A stretch of DNA of 64,000 bases from Tamarix chinensis (lineage: Eukaryota > Streptophyta > Magnoliopsida > Caryophyllales > Tamaricaceae). The notes under the pieces are model-generated. The model worked only from the letters and a program-made list of their open reading frames with translations, ran no database searches and was not told the origin of the DNA. The translations under genes were made by a program, and so were the position numbers. The stretch's first letter is position 1. Each line of letters begins with the position of its first letter. This document shows positions 13,631 through 26,286 of the stretch, one piece after another. Location: contig CM060171.1 of assembly GCA_030549775.1 (NCBI GenBank), positions 140,462,859-140,526,858 of the forward strand, read 5' to 3'.

Positions 13631-15175
13631 AGTTTGGGATTAAAATCAACATGGAATTTTTATCAAAATAATTTTAAGGAAGATTTTAAAATGTCCCAAG
13701 AGATTAAAATCAAAAGTGTTTTTCTCATCCTGTTTTACAAGATAGCCTAAGACATACAATATATATCTTGAGGTCTTGAGTCCTGGTTGTCTTAATATAG
13801 CATCTCTTGTGATTTGAAACTTGATTGCTCTTTTAGACCTGCAATCGATAAATGATACGAGTAAATGCGTTTTTACTTCTTTGTTATCAATCATAGTTCA
13901 TGAATACTTAAGCAAACACGTTAACTCATTTGAATTCATTTATTATAATCAAAACAAGGCTTAATACATTAATTGACTTAAACAATCAACATAACATATG
14001 CTATTTAATATAAATAAAATTAGTTAGTTAATACAATTAAAGGATGTAATATAATTCAACTATGAATATACATATAAATTATAAATTTCTTTAAAAATAA
14101 CAAGATAGTAAGGAAATAGAAAATTAATATAAGTTATTAAAGAAGTAAAATTATAAGTTTATAGTAGTGAAAGACTGGAATTAATATTAATCATGATATT
14201 TAATATGAATAGAATTAATGGATGTAATATATTTCAAATATGACTATTAATATGAATATTAAGATAATATAATGGTATAGAATTATTAAGTTAAAAAAAT
14301 TATTATATTTTGAAGAAATCATTGGGTTTAATATGAATATTAGAGATAAGTAAACCAAAACCTATAATATAAGGTCATATATTAATATTATTCTAAATAT
14401 AAAAATAATGGTTAGTTAGTATGATTAATGAAAACTATATAACTTAAGTAAAAAATATACTTAATATGAGTATTAGAGATTAAAGGGTTAAATATTGTAA
14501 AACCATATCAATAAGTAAATATGTATTAGTTAATAGAATTAAAAAATTAAAAATGAATTGTTATCCACCATGTTTTGTCTAATATTTTATTCATTAATAG
14601 AATTACAAGTTGAAAGTAATATATTACTTTTATTTATTCTTTATTTTAATTTATATCCTTTAATGATTATCAAAATAAACTATACATAGGTTTAATATTT
14701 TTTCTTTGTCCATACTTACACATGCTTATGTATGTTTATAATGTTAATATTTATGATTTTTTTGAAATATGTTAATCCATTCATTGAATGTTAATATTAT
14801 TATTTTTTTGACATAAAATATCCATGTCTTGTTATTTAATTGTATAGTCAACATTTTTACCTCTTCGACTCTTCGTTAATAACACAACATTTGTTAAGAT
14901 ATGAAAGAAAGAACGCATAATAGATATGATGCCACCAATACTACTTAAGTAGGTACGAAGCGTAGTAATGAGTAATGACCACGTCTTGGGGAAGCTAAGC
15001 TAATCAAAAGAACATTGTTGAAGCCATTACAATACTTCCACAAACTAATGCCAATAAAAATTATGAAAAAAATGACCATACCTAAAATGAGACATTACCA
15101 AGTTTCACTTTCTTAGTACATATAAATTTTTCATATTAAATTTATATATTAAAAATTTATCCATCTTTTAATTAC
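13631..15175. other. AT-rich intergenic DNA
   Basis: No supported features. One 82-codon minus-strand frame at 13646-13894 has no recognisable domain. The stretch immediately precedes the CACTA transposase remnant and may contain that element's 5' non-coding part, but no terminus was identified. Confidence 0.4.
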
Positions 15176-16267
15176 TTGAATAAATGTAAAATTCCAATTG
15201 ATAAGAGTTGGATGAGGTCATGTAATAAAAAATCCAATGAGTTTTGGGACAACCTTCAAACATTTATAGGATTAGCAGAAGATAACTTGAGGTTGGATAG
15301 ATTGATGCAATGTACGTATAGTATATATATCAATATTGAATGGTTTACAATATATAGGGTCAAAACCCACATTTGATAGTTTGGGTTCATGGGTGATTAT
15401 GATACATAGGATTTTTATGGTGAACATGAAAGAGAAAGAGTGGAGGAAGAGATCATAGAAGAGATAATATATGTATTGGGTGATTTATTTAGCAATGGTC
15501 CACATATTGAGGATAGTGAAAGAGTTAAGGTTGTTGGTGATGACCTAAATGCTAATTAAGAAATATTGGGATGGAATTGGGGAAAATAGAGATCCATATG
15601 TTGAGGATTTGTTTTAAGAGATGGAGATAGAATAATATCTAAGACGTAACAAATTTTCATCCTTGAATTTTTTTAGTGAAGTTGACGCATCACACAATGT
15701 TGGATAAATGGATTAAAAATTTGTTTGATGTACTTCTAAAATTATTGAAAGAAGTAGTTCTAGATACTAATAAGCTTTTAGGATTTCATTACTCTGCTAA
15801 TAATATGATGAGAAAGTTAGGATTGGGCTATAATATGATACACTCATGTAAGTATGATTGTGCTTGTATAGGAAAGAGAACATTGATAGAAATAATTGTT
15901 TGGTATGTGGTACTTCTCGGTGGGTAGATGAAGCCACAAAGGGAAATAAAGTACCACACAAGATGTTGTGGTACTTCCCCATTACACCGAGATTGAAAAT
16001 ATTGTATGCTTGTAGACACATTGCTTAAAACATGAGATGACACTTGAACACGTGCTCTAGAGAACTAGAGATCTTATGACATGTAGTTGATGGATAGACA
16101 ATGAAAGACTCTGATATAAATCAACTAGATTCTATAGAGATCCTTATAATCTTAGACTAGGGCTGGCATCAATTAAGCAAGAATTATATCATGTGGTCGA
16201 TAATTTTGATGGCATAAAACATACACCCATGGCGATGAATGAAAAATCCGTTCTTTATGTTGTGTTT
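15176..16267 (+). pseudogene. CACTA transposase (TNP2-type), fragment 1
   Basis: Degenerate N-terminal part of a TNP2-class (Transposase_21) protein, which in intact elements binds and cuts the CACTA ends. It opens with 'IDKSWM' (family start DKSWM) at about 15200. Next come an acidic region (about 15430-15560), 'LGLGYNMIHSCKYDCACI' (15820-15865; family LGLGYEKIHACPNDC) and, after a frame change, 'NCLVCGTSRW' and 'KVPHKMLWYFPITPRL' near 15890-16000, then 'HIA' and a decayed tail. Several stops and shifts are present. The protein breaks off at about 16267, exactly where fragment 2 would continue at 28124, so both are judged one element split by the LINE. Confidence 0.8.
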
Positions 16268-16360
16268 TTTTGGTAAGTAATTGTATGATGTATTTTATTG
16301 AAACGTAGTTTTTTTTAAAAGATCAAAGAACTCATGAAATCAAACTAGACATTTTTAATC

Positions 16361-19300
16361 TCAAACATGACAATCTACAAACTTTACTAAACTTTGAAAA
16401 GACTTACAATTAACCAAAGACTCAACTCTAGTAGCCAAATCCATGAAAATGATTTGGGTAAGTTGGTAGATGGTTCTCCTCACACCTTTAATGGTTTTGG
16501 AATTTATTTTCATCGAGATTTGATAAATAATGGTTTCAAACAAATCTCTCAATTCATATTTGTGAATCATTGGCCCTCTACCTCCTAGAATCACCCGTTG
16601 TTGTAATTGTATCCAATCTACTATCAAATATAGATTAATAAATTTACTTGTCAAAAATTTCCAACATTATTTAGAGGAAGGGGATTATGAAAATAAATGA
16701 GCTTATGTTTCATCTTTAGTGTCAAATAAGCTATAAAATTTTGCTCTAGTGTAATCCATGCGACTTATCTTATCTTGAGTGAGAAGTTGTTCTTAGATTA
16801 CATTGGACTTTTTATCTAGGAAGTGATGTTGGATTCCAAACCACATGGTGCCATTGTACTTTAGGTTCCTTCTTCCTAATATGTTCATAAAATCGAGAAA
16901 TATAATAAGTACCCTTAAAGATACACTACTCATAGGTCACAAAGTCAGTAAGGAGAGAATGAACCAAAGATCTAAAATATAGTAGGGTTTTCATATTCCA
17001 TGAATAATTTGTTGGATCATGCATAGTATAAATTTATATTCCCTTAAATTAGTGGTTATGATACCATATTATCCATAAGACTTGTTTCATTTCATCAAGC
17101 CACCAAAGGAGTTACCTTGAGTTGGTAGATTCCAAGCATTGATTGCTTGAATCATAATCCACCTCTTGCTTAGGTAGTTAGACTTTATCCCACACAATAA
17201 GAGTGTTTTTGGAAAATTAAGCACATGTCCAAAGGTTTGAAAAACACATGGTATTAATCTCCTAAATAACTCTATGCGAAAGCATAAGGAAGAGACTCTA
17301 ATAAGCTTGGAGTCCAAAAATAACATATTACACTAGCTACACTATCCCTCCAATGCTCTATAGCTCCAATTGCCAATATTTAATCTTGGTTGTAAACTTT
17401 TATATCAACTCCTTACAACCATTGTAAGGAAGTTTTTTAGTTTATAGAGGGATTCCTAATTATTTAACTGAGAGAACTCCTTCAGGAAGGTGGAACGTAT
17501 CATAGATTTGGTGCCTTACATGTTGGGGAGCAAAGACATTGTAACAGATGTTGCTTTTCAAATGGTTAAGTTGAAGGCCCAATAACCCTAAAAATTATAA
17601 GAAAGTGTTGTAAATGGATGCAGCTAAATATGTACTACCATGATAGATGAATAGTAAGTTATTACAAACATAAGGTTGACAAGTTGCATGATTTTACATT
17701 TGGGACGAAGCTTAAAATGAGAATCAAACCATAGATCTCCCACTCTTCTATCCAAGTAATCCATAATAACAACAAAGATATAGGGAGAGAGTGGATCACA
17801 TTGATATAATCCTCTCTTTGATTCAAAGGGAGTTTAATGATAACCATTAAAGAGCAAAGAGTGCTCTATAATACATATACAACTCATAATAGGTTCGATG
17901 ATAACATAAGGGAACTTGAAATATATCAGAATACCTTTTAAGAAATCCCAATTAGTAGTGTCATATGATTTTCCCATATCAAGCTTGATCATACAACTAG
18001 GAGACAAATTATGGTGTAACCTTTCACTAACTTAATAGTAAGGAAGATGTTATGACAAATGCTTCTTCCTTTCACAAAGGTTGATTGAGCTTTTCCTACC
18101 AAATGAGGCATTATATATTGAATCATATTTTAAATTAATTTAGCAACAACCTTGTAGAGAATGTTAGAAAAATCAATTAAATGATAATCACATGTTTTAG
18201 ATGCTTTAGGGATCATTGGTATAAGGTTAAGAGTGGTAACATTCAACTCTCTAGGTGTGGTTCCATGGGTGAAAAATTCTATTATTGATTTCCATATATC
18301 TTCACCATTGATGTATCAACAATGATTGAAGGAAAAAAAAGCATAATAACCATTTGGTTTAAGGGCTTTGTCACTATCCACAAAAAAACAATTACTTCAC
18401 TTACATTATTCCTATTGGGGCCATAGAAAATTATTGGTTTGTGTACTCAATTTTAGGTCCTCTTTACATGACATCTTCTCAAAATCTTCCATTTTGCAAA
18501 CAAACCTTTTCTAACAACTCCATATAGAAGGTCTAAAAGATATAGGATATGGTAGCTTGACCAGTACGTATAATGCCTTCATTATTATCCAATTGTGCTT
18601 TTTGATTTGCATGTTTCATTCCTTTAACATGTGAATGAAATAATATATTTTTTTATCCTCTTAGTTAATACAAATAATTGTAGCTTTTTGTTTTGAAAAA
18701 TCTCACTTCACAATGACTTAGGTGTTTTTATTGAATCAAAGCATCCTTTGATTGCCAAATAAGATTAGCATTAAAAAGTGAATTGCTTAAGAGTTGTTTG
18801 ACATTTGCACTAATTTTCTTTCCTACTCAACTCTAGTCATGATACCTCTAAATTCACAAAAATTAATTTCTTTAAGAGGGTTCTTAAGTATGTTTAATTT
18901 CAAAATATTAAGGGGAGAATAAGAAACATTTTGTTGCCAAACATTGTGAACAATATTAAATAAATCATCATCCTTTGTCCCCATCTTGAAAAATTGAAAG
19001 GATTTAGCACTTCCATTAGAGATAATATTAATGATAAATATCATAGCTACACACTAATAAATTAGAGGGGGATCCAAAAGGGCCATCAAGCCACCAAAAT
19101 TATTCATGTATACATCATTGTCCATTATCTGATTCAACTTACACCATATCCAATTTCTCTTTTATTAGACCAAGTCAAGTGAACACCGGTGAATTTGATG
19201 TCTTTCCTATTTGGGTAATCAAGGCATACCCTAAAATCCTCCACATATTCCTCATTTAAAGATTCGCCCATTATTTGCTCTGTTTGTTTGCCCTAAAATC

Positions 19301-19430
19301 TTATTTAGGTAATCAATACAACTTTATAATTACCCATTAGAATCATTGATTGTTTGATGGGCAATAATTGAGGAACCATTAATAACACCATAGATTTTGA
19401 AAACATCAATGCTTTTAGGATATTTGTGAT
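16361..19430 (-). pseudogene. LINE ORF2 remnant (endonuclease end, reverse transcriptase, zf-RVT)
   Basis: Read right to left. Endonuclease pieces 'YVEDFRVCLDYPNR' and 'FTGVHLTWSNKREIG' lie at about 19150-19260. A linker around 18823-19044 ('SFQFFKMGTKDDDLFNIV') matches the region after the endonuclease. Reverse transcriptase blocks 'CMIKLDMGKSYDTTNWDFL' (about 17940-18000) and 'CDPLSPYIFVVI' (about 17765-17800) follow; the catalytic FADD box near 17670-17690 is mutated. 'AWNLPTQG' at about 17110-17140 and 'LLTQDKISRMD' near 16770 match the C-terminal region before zf-RVT. Stops and shifts are common, so it is inactive. An intact protein of this class would be about 1,200-1,300 residues. Confidence 0.8.
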
Positions 19431-20912
19431 TTTAAAATAAAATTATTATTTTCACTAATTTTTATATATCCTTAAAATTTTTGAAAACCCTAGTCATGTG
19501 TTAGAAATATTTCAATCTCATTTCATCGACCTTTCTTACAATTTTGAGTTTTATAAGGCTTCAAAGCCACTTCAATCTGTCCAAATTCTTTTGAAACATA
19601 CTCATCTTTCCATATTTGGATTTCTTAAAAATTCTCCTAGTCATGTTCAAAATTATAAACAAGGATTATGAAGAAAACATACCATTATCGTCTTATTTTA
19701 TGGTTATTCATGTTTTAAGCCTCATTTTCCCCTTTACTCATCAAAAAATTATAGAATTTGGTGATAAAAAAATTTTATGTTTTAGATTTAAAAATGATTT
19801 TAAAATATTTTAAATTTATTTTTATTATTTTTAGATAAATTATCATTGCACATGAAAAATAAGCTACTAAAACTTTAGTTTTGTACTTAGATCTTATCCT
19901 TATCATCTTAGACATAATATCAACCTTCTATAATTTTTAAGAATTAACCTTAGCCCTATATTATAGCCTAACACACCACTATCACATATTCGCACCCAAA
20001 CATGGATTAGGGCCATGTGAAAATATCATCGATATATTATCTTAATCTTTATTCTATCTCCTCATAACATATCACTAACTTACATGTGAGATACATTCCC
20101 CTTTTTTTCACCACTCAACAACGCCACCTAACCTCCTTATCCACTCTATCATCTTGACACCTTCACCACATAAAACTCCAAAAATATATACCTTTATATA
20201 TGATTTACCATCATTTCAAATATTCCCTAATGATTACCATATTTCCTCCTCCACCAACCGTTAACTTCCATGTTACACATTCATCCCCCATCTCCCTTAA
20301 CCTCTCACACCACCTCCACCCTTACATTTTCCTTACTAAAATTTAAAACCTACCAAAAATAATCCTTCATCCATATACATCCCCTTTAGCTAATTTTTCC
20401 CACAAAATATTCCCTCCATCATTATAGTATCACCTCTCCACCAATCATCAACTTCCACCTAACATTCATCCCATTTCTCTTCTCCTTATCCATGCCAAAT
20501 GCATCCCTTATTCCCATCACATATTATGTGTGTAATAATACATTTAATTAACTCTAATGAGTTTCACACAAGTTTCCCGCTCATGATGACACAATTGTGC
20601 GAATTCTACACATTTTCGTTAGTTACTTGTGTGTGTGTGCACGAGTTTTATGCATCACTAAGTATTTATCTCTTTTATTCTTTTCTCCTTCTAGATTTTG
20701 TTTTCTATTAATTTTCTTCATCTAGTTTCTCTTCACATATTCAAAATCTCCACCATTGATATTCAGCTTTTAAAGCTTCAAAACTCAAACCAAACCATAG
20801 TTTAGCTCCCTTGTGTTTAAAAGAAAACAAAGAGGAGTTAAGCCTCAGTTTTGGGTGAGATTAATCCCATAATAGGATAATATTTTCAAGGAATTTTATA
20901 GCCACCTATAAT

Positions 20913-23629
20913 TGTAACACCCTAAAATTTACTATTAAAAATTTTTGTTTTAAGTAGAAGCGTATAATCAAATAGTTGGGTGTTACTACCGTAATTGACA
21001 TAAGTCTCGCTACCCCCACCATCCTTACGTTAATCACAAGGCAAAATGATTAGAAAATTAAAATGTGATAGGAAAAAATGAGAAAAATTTTAATAACATC
21101 AAATAAGCATTAGGAGATCAACTTCGATTACAATATCAAAATATAACAAAAGGGATCCCATAGAACTAAGAGTCCAAAAAGGTATCCGAGTAAAACTATC
21201 ATCTGGATAACATGATTCTACGCCTAAAACCGTGATACAAAATAAATCACTCCTCCACATATATAGCATCAAAGGCTACGAATTCGTCCATCTGGTCCTC
21301 ATCAACCTGCATATATACATCTGGGTCGTCTACTCGTAAGATTGAGTAATACCTATGAAACAGATGATCAATACCCTAAGTACTAAGTAAGCTAACATTA
21401 CAATCAATCAGGGTTACATATGATAAAAAAATTCTTATAAGAAAATCGTACACGGGTAAATCAAAGAATGCCATATAATTAATGATTCTAGGTCTTTCAT
21501 TAGATATACCATATTTTAATCTTTTATTTATGTTGAGTTCAGAGACCCAACTATTCTTAAACCGGTGGAATGGTCTGAAACACCTTTCGGGGACAATGCA
21601 CCTGAGCCACTATTTTTATTCAGTGGAATGGATTCAACACCTCTTAGAGTAAAATACTCCTAAGCTACTATTATTAAGTTAATGGAACGATCTAAATCAC
21701 CTCTTGTGGACAACAACCGAACCACTATTATTATTTGGTGGAATGGACTCAACACCTTTATCTTAACTCACGTAGTCTTCATTTTAAATGATTATTAACT
21801 TTCTATTTATACTTTATCTCTTAATCATATTTTCATTCATGTTAAGTATGAGCCCCCACTATTCTTAATTCGGTGGAACAGACTGATGCACCTCTCGAGG
21901 ACAACACACCCAAGCCACTATTATTATCTAGTGGAACGAATCGATATAAACACCTCGGCTCGGCTCGACTCACATGATCTTTCACTTTAAATGATTAGTA
22001 ACTTATTAAGAGTAGATTATATATTATCATGTTGAACTCATATAAATGTGCAACACATACAATTGAACAATATAAGTACGACCACGTAATTATCTTCAAA
22101 TGATCATAATACCCTTAGGGTAGTCAAAACAATCGTGTTCTCCTAAAGGCCTTATGAAATCCAATGCATATAAATTTCCAATCATTATCCGAAGTACATA
22201 TTCTCAGTTTCTCATAAATATCTTGTATCCAACATTATACCCAAATACGTACTTACATAATTTTATTATTCTCAAGAACATCATTTCATAGTATTTCCAT
22301 AAATATATTACTCAATACAACATACTCAACACAAAAGCACATATAAAGAAAATACATGTATCCCATAAAACCCTAGCTATGACATGTATCCTTACCAACA
22401 AAGACACTGGGATCTTATGCACATAAATCCTAGACCTCCTTTAAGATCACCAAAATATCACCTTCAAAAATAAGATAAGATACAATTAGGATCGAATATA
22501 CAATCGAGGGAAAATTTAAGGTAGAGGAGGGTAAAATGGAAATAATGGGAGTCAAAGGGAAGCTTGAGTTGTATGGAAGTGTGGTGGAATGTATGGTGGT
22601 GCTATGGTGAAATTTTGGTGGTGTTTGGACAAAGTTGGGGGATGAAAATAGGGGTGCAAGACCAAAAATGGGAAGTTGCATAGCTGTGTTGTAGGTAGTG
22701 CAACTCTGGTCGAGAGAAAAGGTCACGCATGGCCAGACAGTGCTGAGTTGCATGGCTGTGCTACAAGCATACACACCTAGGCCGAGAGAAAATATCACGC
22801 ATGACCAGGTGGTGCAAAGGTTGTACGGTTTTGCGATAGAATTTTTTTAGTATTTCACGGCCTACACTCTGCAAATGTGCGAAGGATGAGAGAAAGAAGA
22901 AAGAAAAAGAGGCGATGTTCGGCGATGATGGTCAATGATGGTGAAGGGGAAGTGATGGGGCTGTCGTGGTGGCTAATCCACCAGGCTGTGGTGATGCTTG
23001 GTGGCTGTGTTGGTGCATGGTGGTGAGGGTGGTGTTTGGCCAAAATAAGGCAATAGTTAGGAGGAAGAAGAAGAAAGAAGAAAGAGGAAAAGTTCGGTAG
23101 GGGTGATGGATAACAATAAAATGGAGGGGTACATATACTAGTATGGTGGCATGACAAAGAGGAGAAAAATGTTAAGGGAGTGGTGGCGTGCAAGCGGGGA
23201 AGATTTGTAGAAAATTATGGAGATGATGGTGGTGCACGAGGGTGACGAAGACAGTAGGAAAAGAAGTAGAGGGTGATGGTGAGATAATGGTGGTGTATGG
23301 GGGTGATGGTGACCGTGTAGAGGAACCCAATTCTTTCATACCACAAAATCAGCATAGGAGAAGAAGGAAAAAAAGAAAAGGAAAAGGAAAAAGATGATAT
23401 AGGTTAGGATTATATTAGGTTAAAAAAATTTATTAGCTAAAAAGGTAAGATTAATTATATAAATTAATCAAAATTAAAGTTACGTTAAGAGTTACAAATT
23501 TTCCGAGTCAAAGATCATATTTAGGTTAGGATTTTGGGATAAAAGAATTAGGGTAGGGCTAAAATAAAATTCTTAAGATTAAGGTATTTATAATTTGGGA
23601 TTAGGTTAAAACAAATTAGGGGTATTAAA
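20913..23629 (-). mobile_element. Solo LTR A, 2,717 bp, 5-bp TSD ATAAT
   Basis: Starts TGTAACACCCTAAAA at 20913 and ends GGGGTATTAAA at 23629 (consensus GGGTATTACA with one change). It is flanked by ATAAT at 20908-20912 and again at 23630-23634. It holds four or five 'CCACTATT..GGTGGAATGG' modules (21540-21960) and a purine-rich GGTGG segment (22.5-23.3 kb), with no gag or pol. Orientation is minus, because GGGTGTTACA is taken as the 3' end of the LTR sense strand. The long frames on its complement (22430-23193) are low-complexity and not regarded as genes. Confidence 0.8.
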
Positions 23630-25104
23630 ATAATATTATATAAGGATATGGTAATTCTCCCTTTTTATATGCTTTTCATTTCTTATAATTTAAGTTATAC
23701 TTTAACATAATTCTTATAAGGTTTTATGTGGTTTTAATGGAGTTTTCAAGGTTTTTGAGTATGTTAAAGGTGTCGTGATGCATTTAAATAATTTTTCTCA
23801 ATTTTAAACTTTTAATATAAGGTAAAATATATTTTTATTTCACTAAAACATAAATCTTGATATTACTGCATGTGTCTTAATGATTTTTACTGATTTTTGA
23901 TAGTTTTGGCATATTTCTCATGTGTAATTTCTAATGTGGATCAGATGATGTTTTTAATTATTTTAAAGCTTAATATATGTTTTTAGTAAGTTAATATTAG
24001 TGTGATAATTTATATAATATTATTATTGAATGATTTGATACATAAATGTTCCAAAAACATATGAAAAAGAGTGATTTTAGGTATATGAATTTGGGACAAC
24101 TTCCTGAGCAAGCTTCTCTCATTTGGATTAATGTATTGATGCAAGTAATATTTAATATTTAATATTTATTTTTCAATTTTATCACAATTTTTTTTGAATA
24201 AAATTTGTAAGTAAAAATTTATGCTCAAAATACCGCAAGTGCGTAATGTTGTTAAAACAACAATTTTGGGTATTTAGGCTTGGGTTATGGCTTGTTTTTG
24301 GTATTAGAGTTAGATTTTGGGTGTTATACTAGTTACATGATTTTTATTAGTTGGAATAAATTTAATATATAATATGCTTCCATTTGGGTTTATATAATGT
24401 CAATTATGATTGTCTAAAATTTGAGGAAATAAGATGAATGTCCTTCAAGTTTGTCATGGAAATTCAAACTGTTCTTCACTAATAATCACTAATAACAATA
24501 AGTAGGGTTTGTGATTAATGAATCATTTTTATGGGATTTGTCAATAATTAACCATGGTTATTAGTGTTAAGTTGAACGTAAGCATGATTAGACATCTAAT
24601 GACCAAAATACTCTTAAGATGGTAAAATATGGAATATGTGAATTATGGAAGTCAGACACTGAACATTGGCCATGAATTTGACCATTAACCTTGACTTTGA
24701 ATTTTCACATTGACTTTGAATTCTTGTCCTCTTCTTAGTAAATAATATTTTTTTTTTCAAAAATGTTGCAAACCCTTACTTTGAGATCTCAAACTAAGAT
24801 AAAATTGTTGTTTTGACCGATTTAGATTCTAAATGGTCCTTTTGGGTTATAGAGTGTTTTTTTTGGGATGATTTAATAATATAATTAGAAGCTAAGTTTG
24901 GTGTAACCTATAAATATCTAGATGCTAGCTTAATGTACCTTGAAACACTTAAGTGAATGCTCAAACGAATCTATGAGTGCCTATTGTGTGATCTATGAAC
25001 CACTACGGTTTAGTGTAATCCAAAAACACTTATTTGAAGGTTTAGAGTAAAATTTAAATCCCTTTTAGGATATACATGTTATCTTGATGTTAACATAATA
25101 AATA

Positions 25105-25700
25105 ATTGTGGTACTTTAATATCTCTCGATATCACGTTAGGTATTTAAGTCTAAGAACTATTAAATCATCTTTGTGTGACATTAAACACATGATTATATA
25201 TACTATATCATATTCATGTGATGTTAAACATGTAAGTCTATGGACTTTTATATTGACTTTATGTGATGAAAAACACATAATTCCATGGGCTTTTATTTCA
25301 TCTTCATGTGATGTTAGATATATAATGGTCATGTAGTGATGCATAGATTCCTAGACTTGATTACCCATATATCAAGTTTTCTAGTTGTGATGGCCCATGC
25401 ATTGAGTTTCCTATTCATGATAGATCATGCATCCAATTTCCTAGCTATGATGATTGAGGTTGAACATCCCCTGTGAGTAGGATTTATGTTGCCTTGGAAA
25501 AATACCTTGTGTAGAAAGTGTGCATAACCTAATGGGGCTAAACATTCCCTTGATTAATTTCCATGTTTCCTTGGAAAAACATCTCATGTGGTAGGTGTGA
25601 ATAAGCTAACAACATTAAACATTCCATTATATACTATTCATGTTGCATTGGCAAAAGATCTTGTGTGGCAAGTGTGTATAACCTAATGATTTGAGTTCTT
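25105..25700. repeat. Three consecutive tandem-repeat blocks (about 45, 30 and 77 bp units)
   Basis: Block 1 (about 25120-25330): 'ATGTGATGTTAAACA'-like units begin at 25175, 25217, 25262 and 25307, a period of 42-45. Block 2 (25351-25460): units beginning CTAG/CTAT at 25351, 25381, 25411 and 25441 with an exact 30-base period. Block 3 (25488-25700): 'GTTGCCTTGGAAAA'-like units at 25488, 25565 and 25642 with an exact 77-base period. They sit in LTR unit G at the place where the other LTRs hold their dyad modules. Confidence 0.8.
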
Positions 25701-26286
25701 TTGGGTTACTTTGGATAATGAAAATTTTTGGCGAGTGTGATAACCTTTGGTTTAATATTTGTTAAATGACATTATCTTAGGATACGTGGTACTATATGAT
25801 TGCATGATTTGTGTTTTAAGTACTAATAGGAGATAGGTTTTATTAAGTAGTTAACCATATTGATGCCCTTTGTGGCACTACGATGAACTTTGCATATGTG
25901 GCGGAACATGTATCCTTATTTTCCAAGAAAGCCAATTGATTGATGTCCTATCTATTAGATTGACATTATACCTTGCGTATGATACCACATTTATTTTCCT
26001 TCATTGTTTTCTTCTATTTATGTATATGGTTTTAGTGTAAAGCTTAATGATTGATGATTCTCATTTATGTTTTAAACTATTTCATTTAAATAATTTTTTT
26101 ACACTGATTCATTTTTAAGAGAGTATTATATCAGTCTCGGATCAAGTACCAAACACACCTGACTCTTTGGGGTATTGGTTATACTTCTTCATATTGAATT
26201 TGGTGGTAACATTTCCATTTTCATTACATCTTACACAAATTTCTTTACAAAAAAAAATTTCCAGCTGTGAAAATGATGGTGTTACA

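Larger units (their letters stand above)
19430..26286 (+). mobile_element. Long LTR-type unit (solo LTR G), split by a younger LTR
   Basis: LINE coding similarity stops near 19430 and resumes at 26287, so this block was inserted into the LINE endonuclease region. Its right end, GGTGTTACA at 26278-26286, is the 3' end of the LTR type seen elsewhere in plus orientation. The left terminus is not clear: no TG start preceded by TGAAT (the 5 bases right of 26286) was found. After removing the LTR at 20913-23629 about 4.1 kb remains, similar to the other long LTRs. It has a C-rich promoter-side half (20.0-20.5 kb) and tandem blocks at 25.1-25.7 kb, and lacks gag or pol coding. Confidence 0.55.

Noticed and set aside
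22430..23193. Two minus-strand open frames of 112 and 122 codons
   Set aside because: Lie in the low-complexity GGTGG block of LTR A; no recognisable domain.
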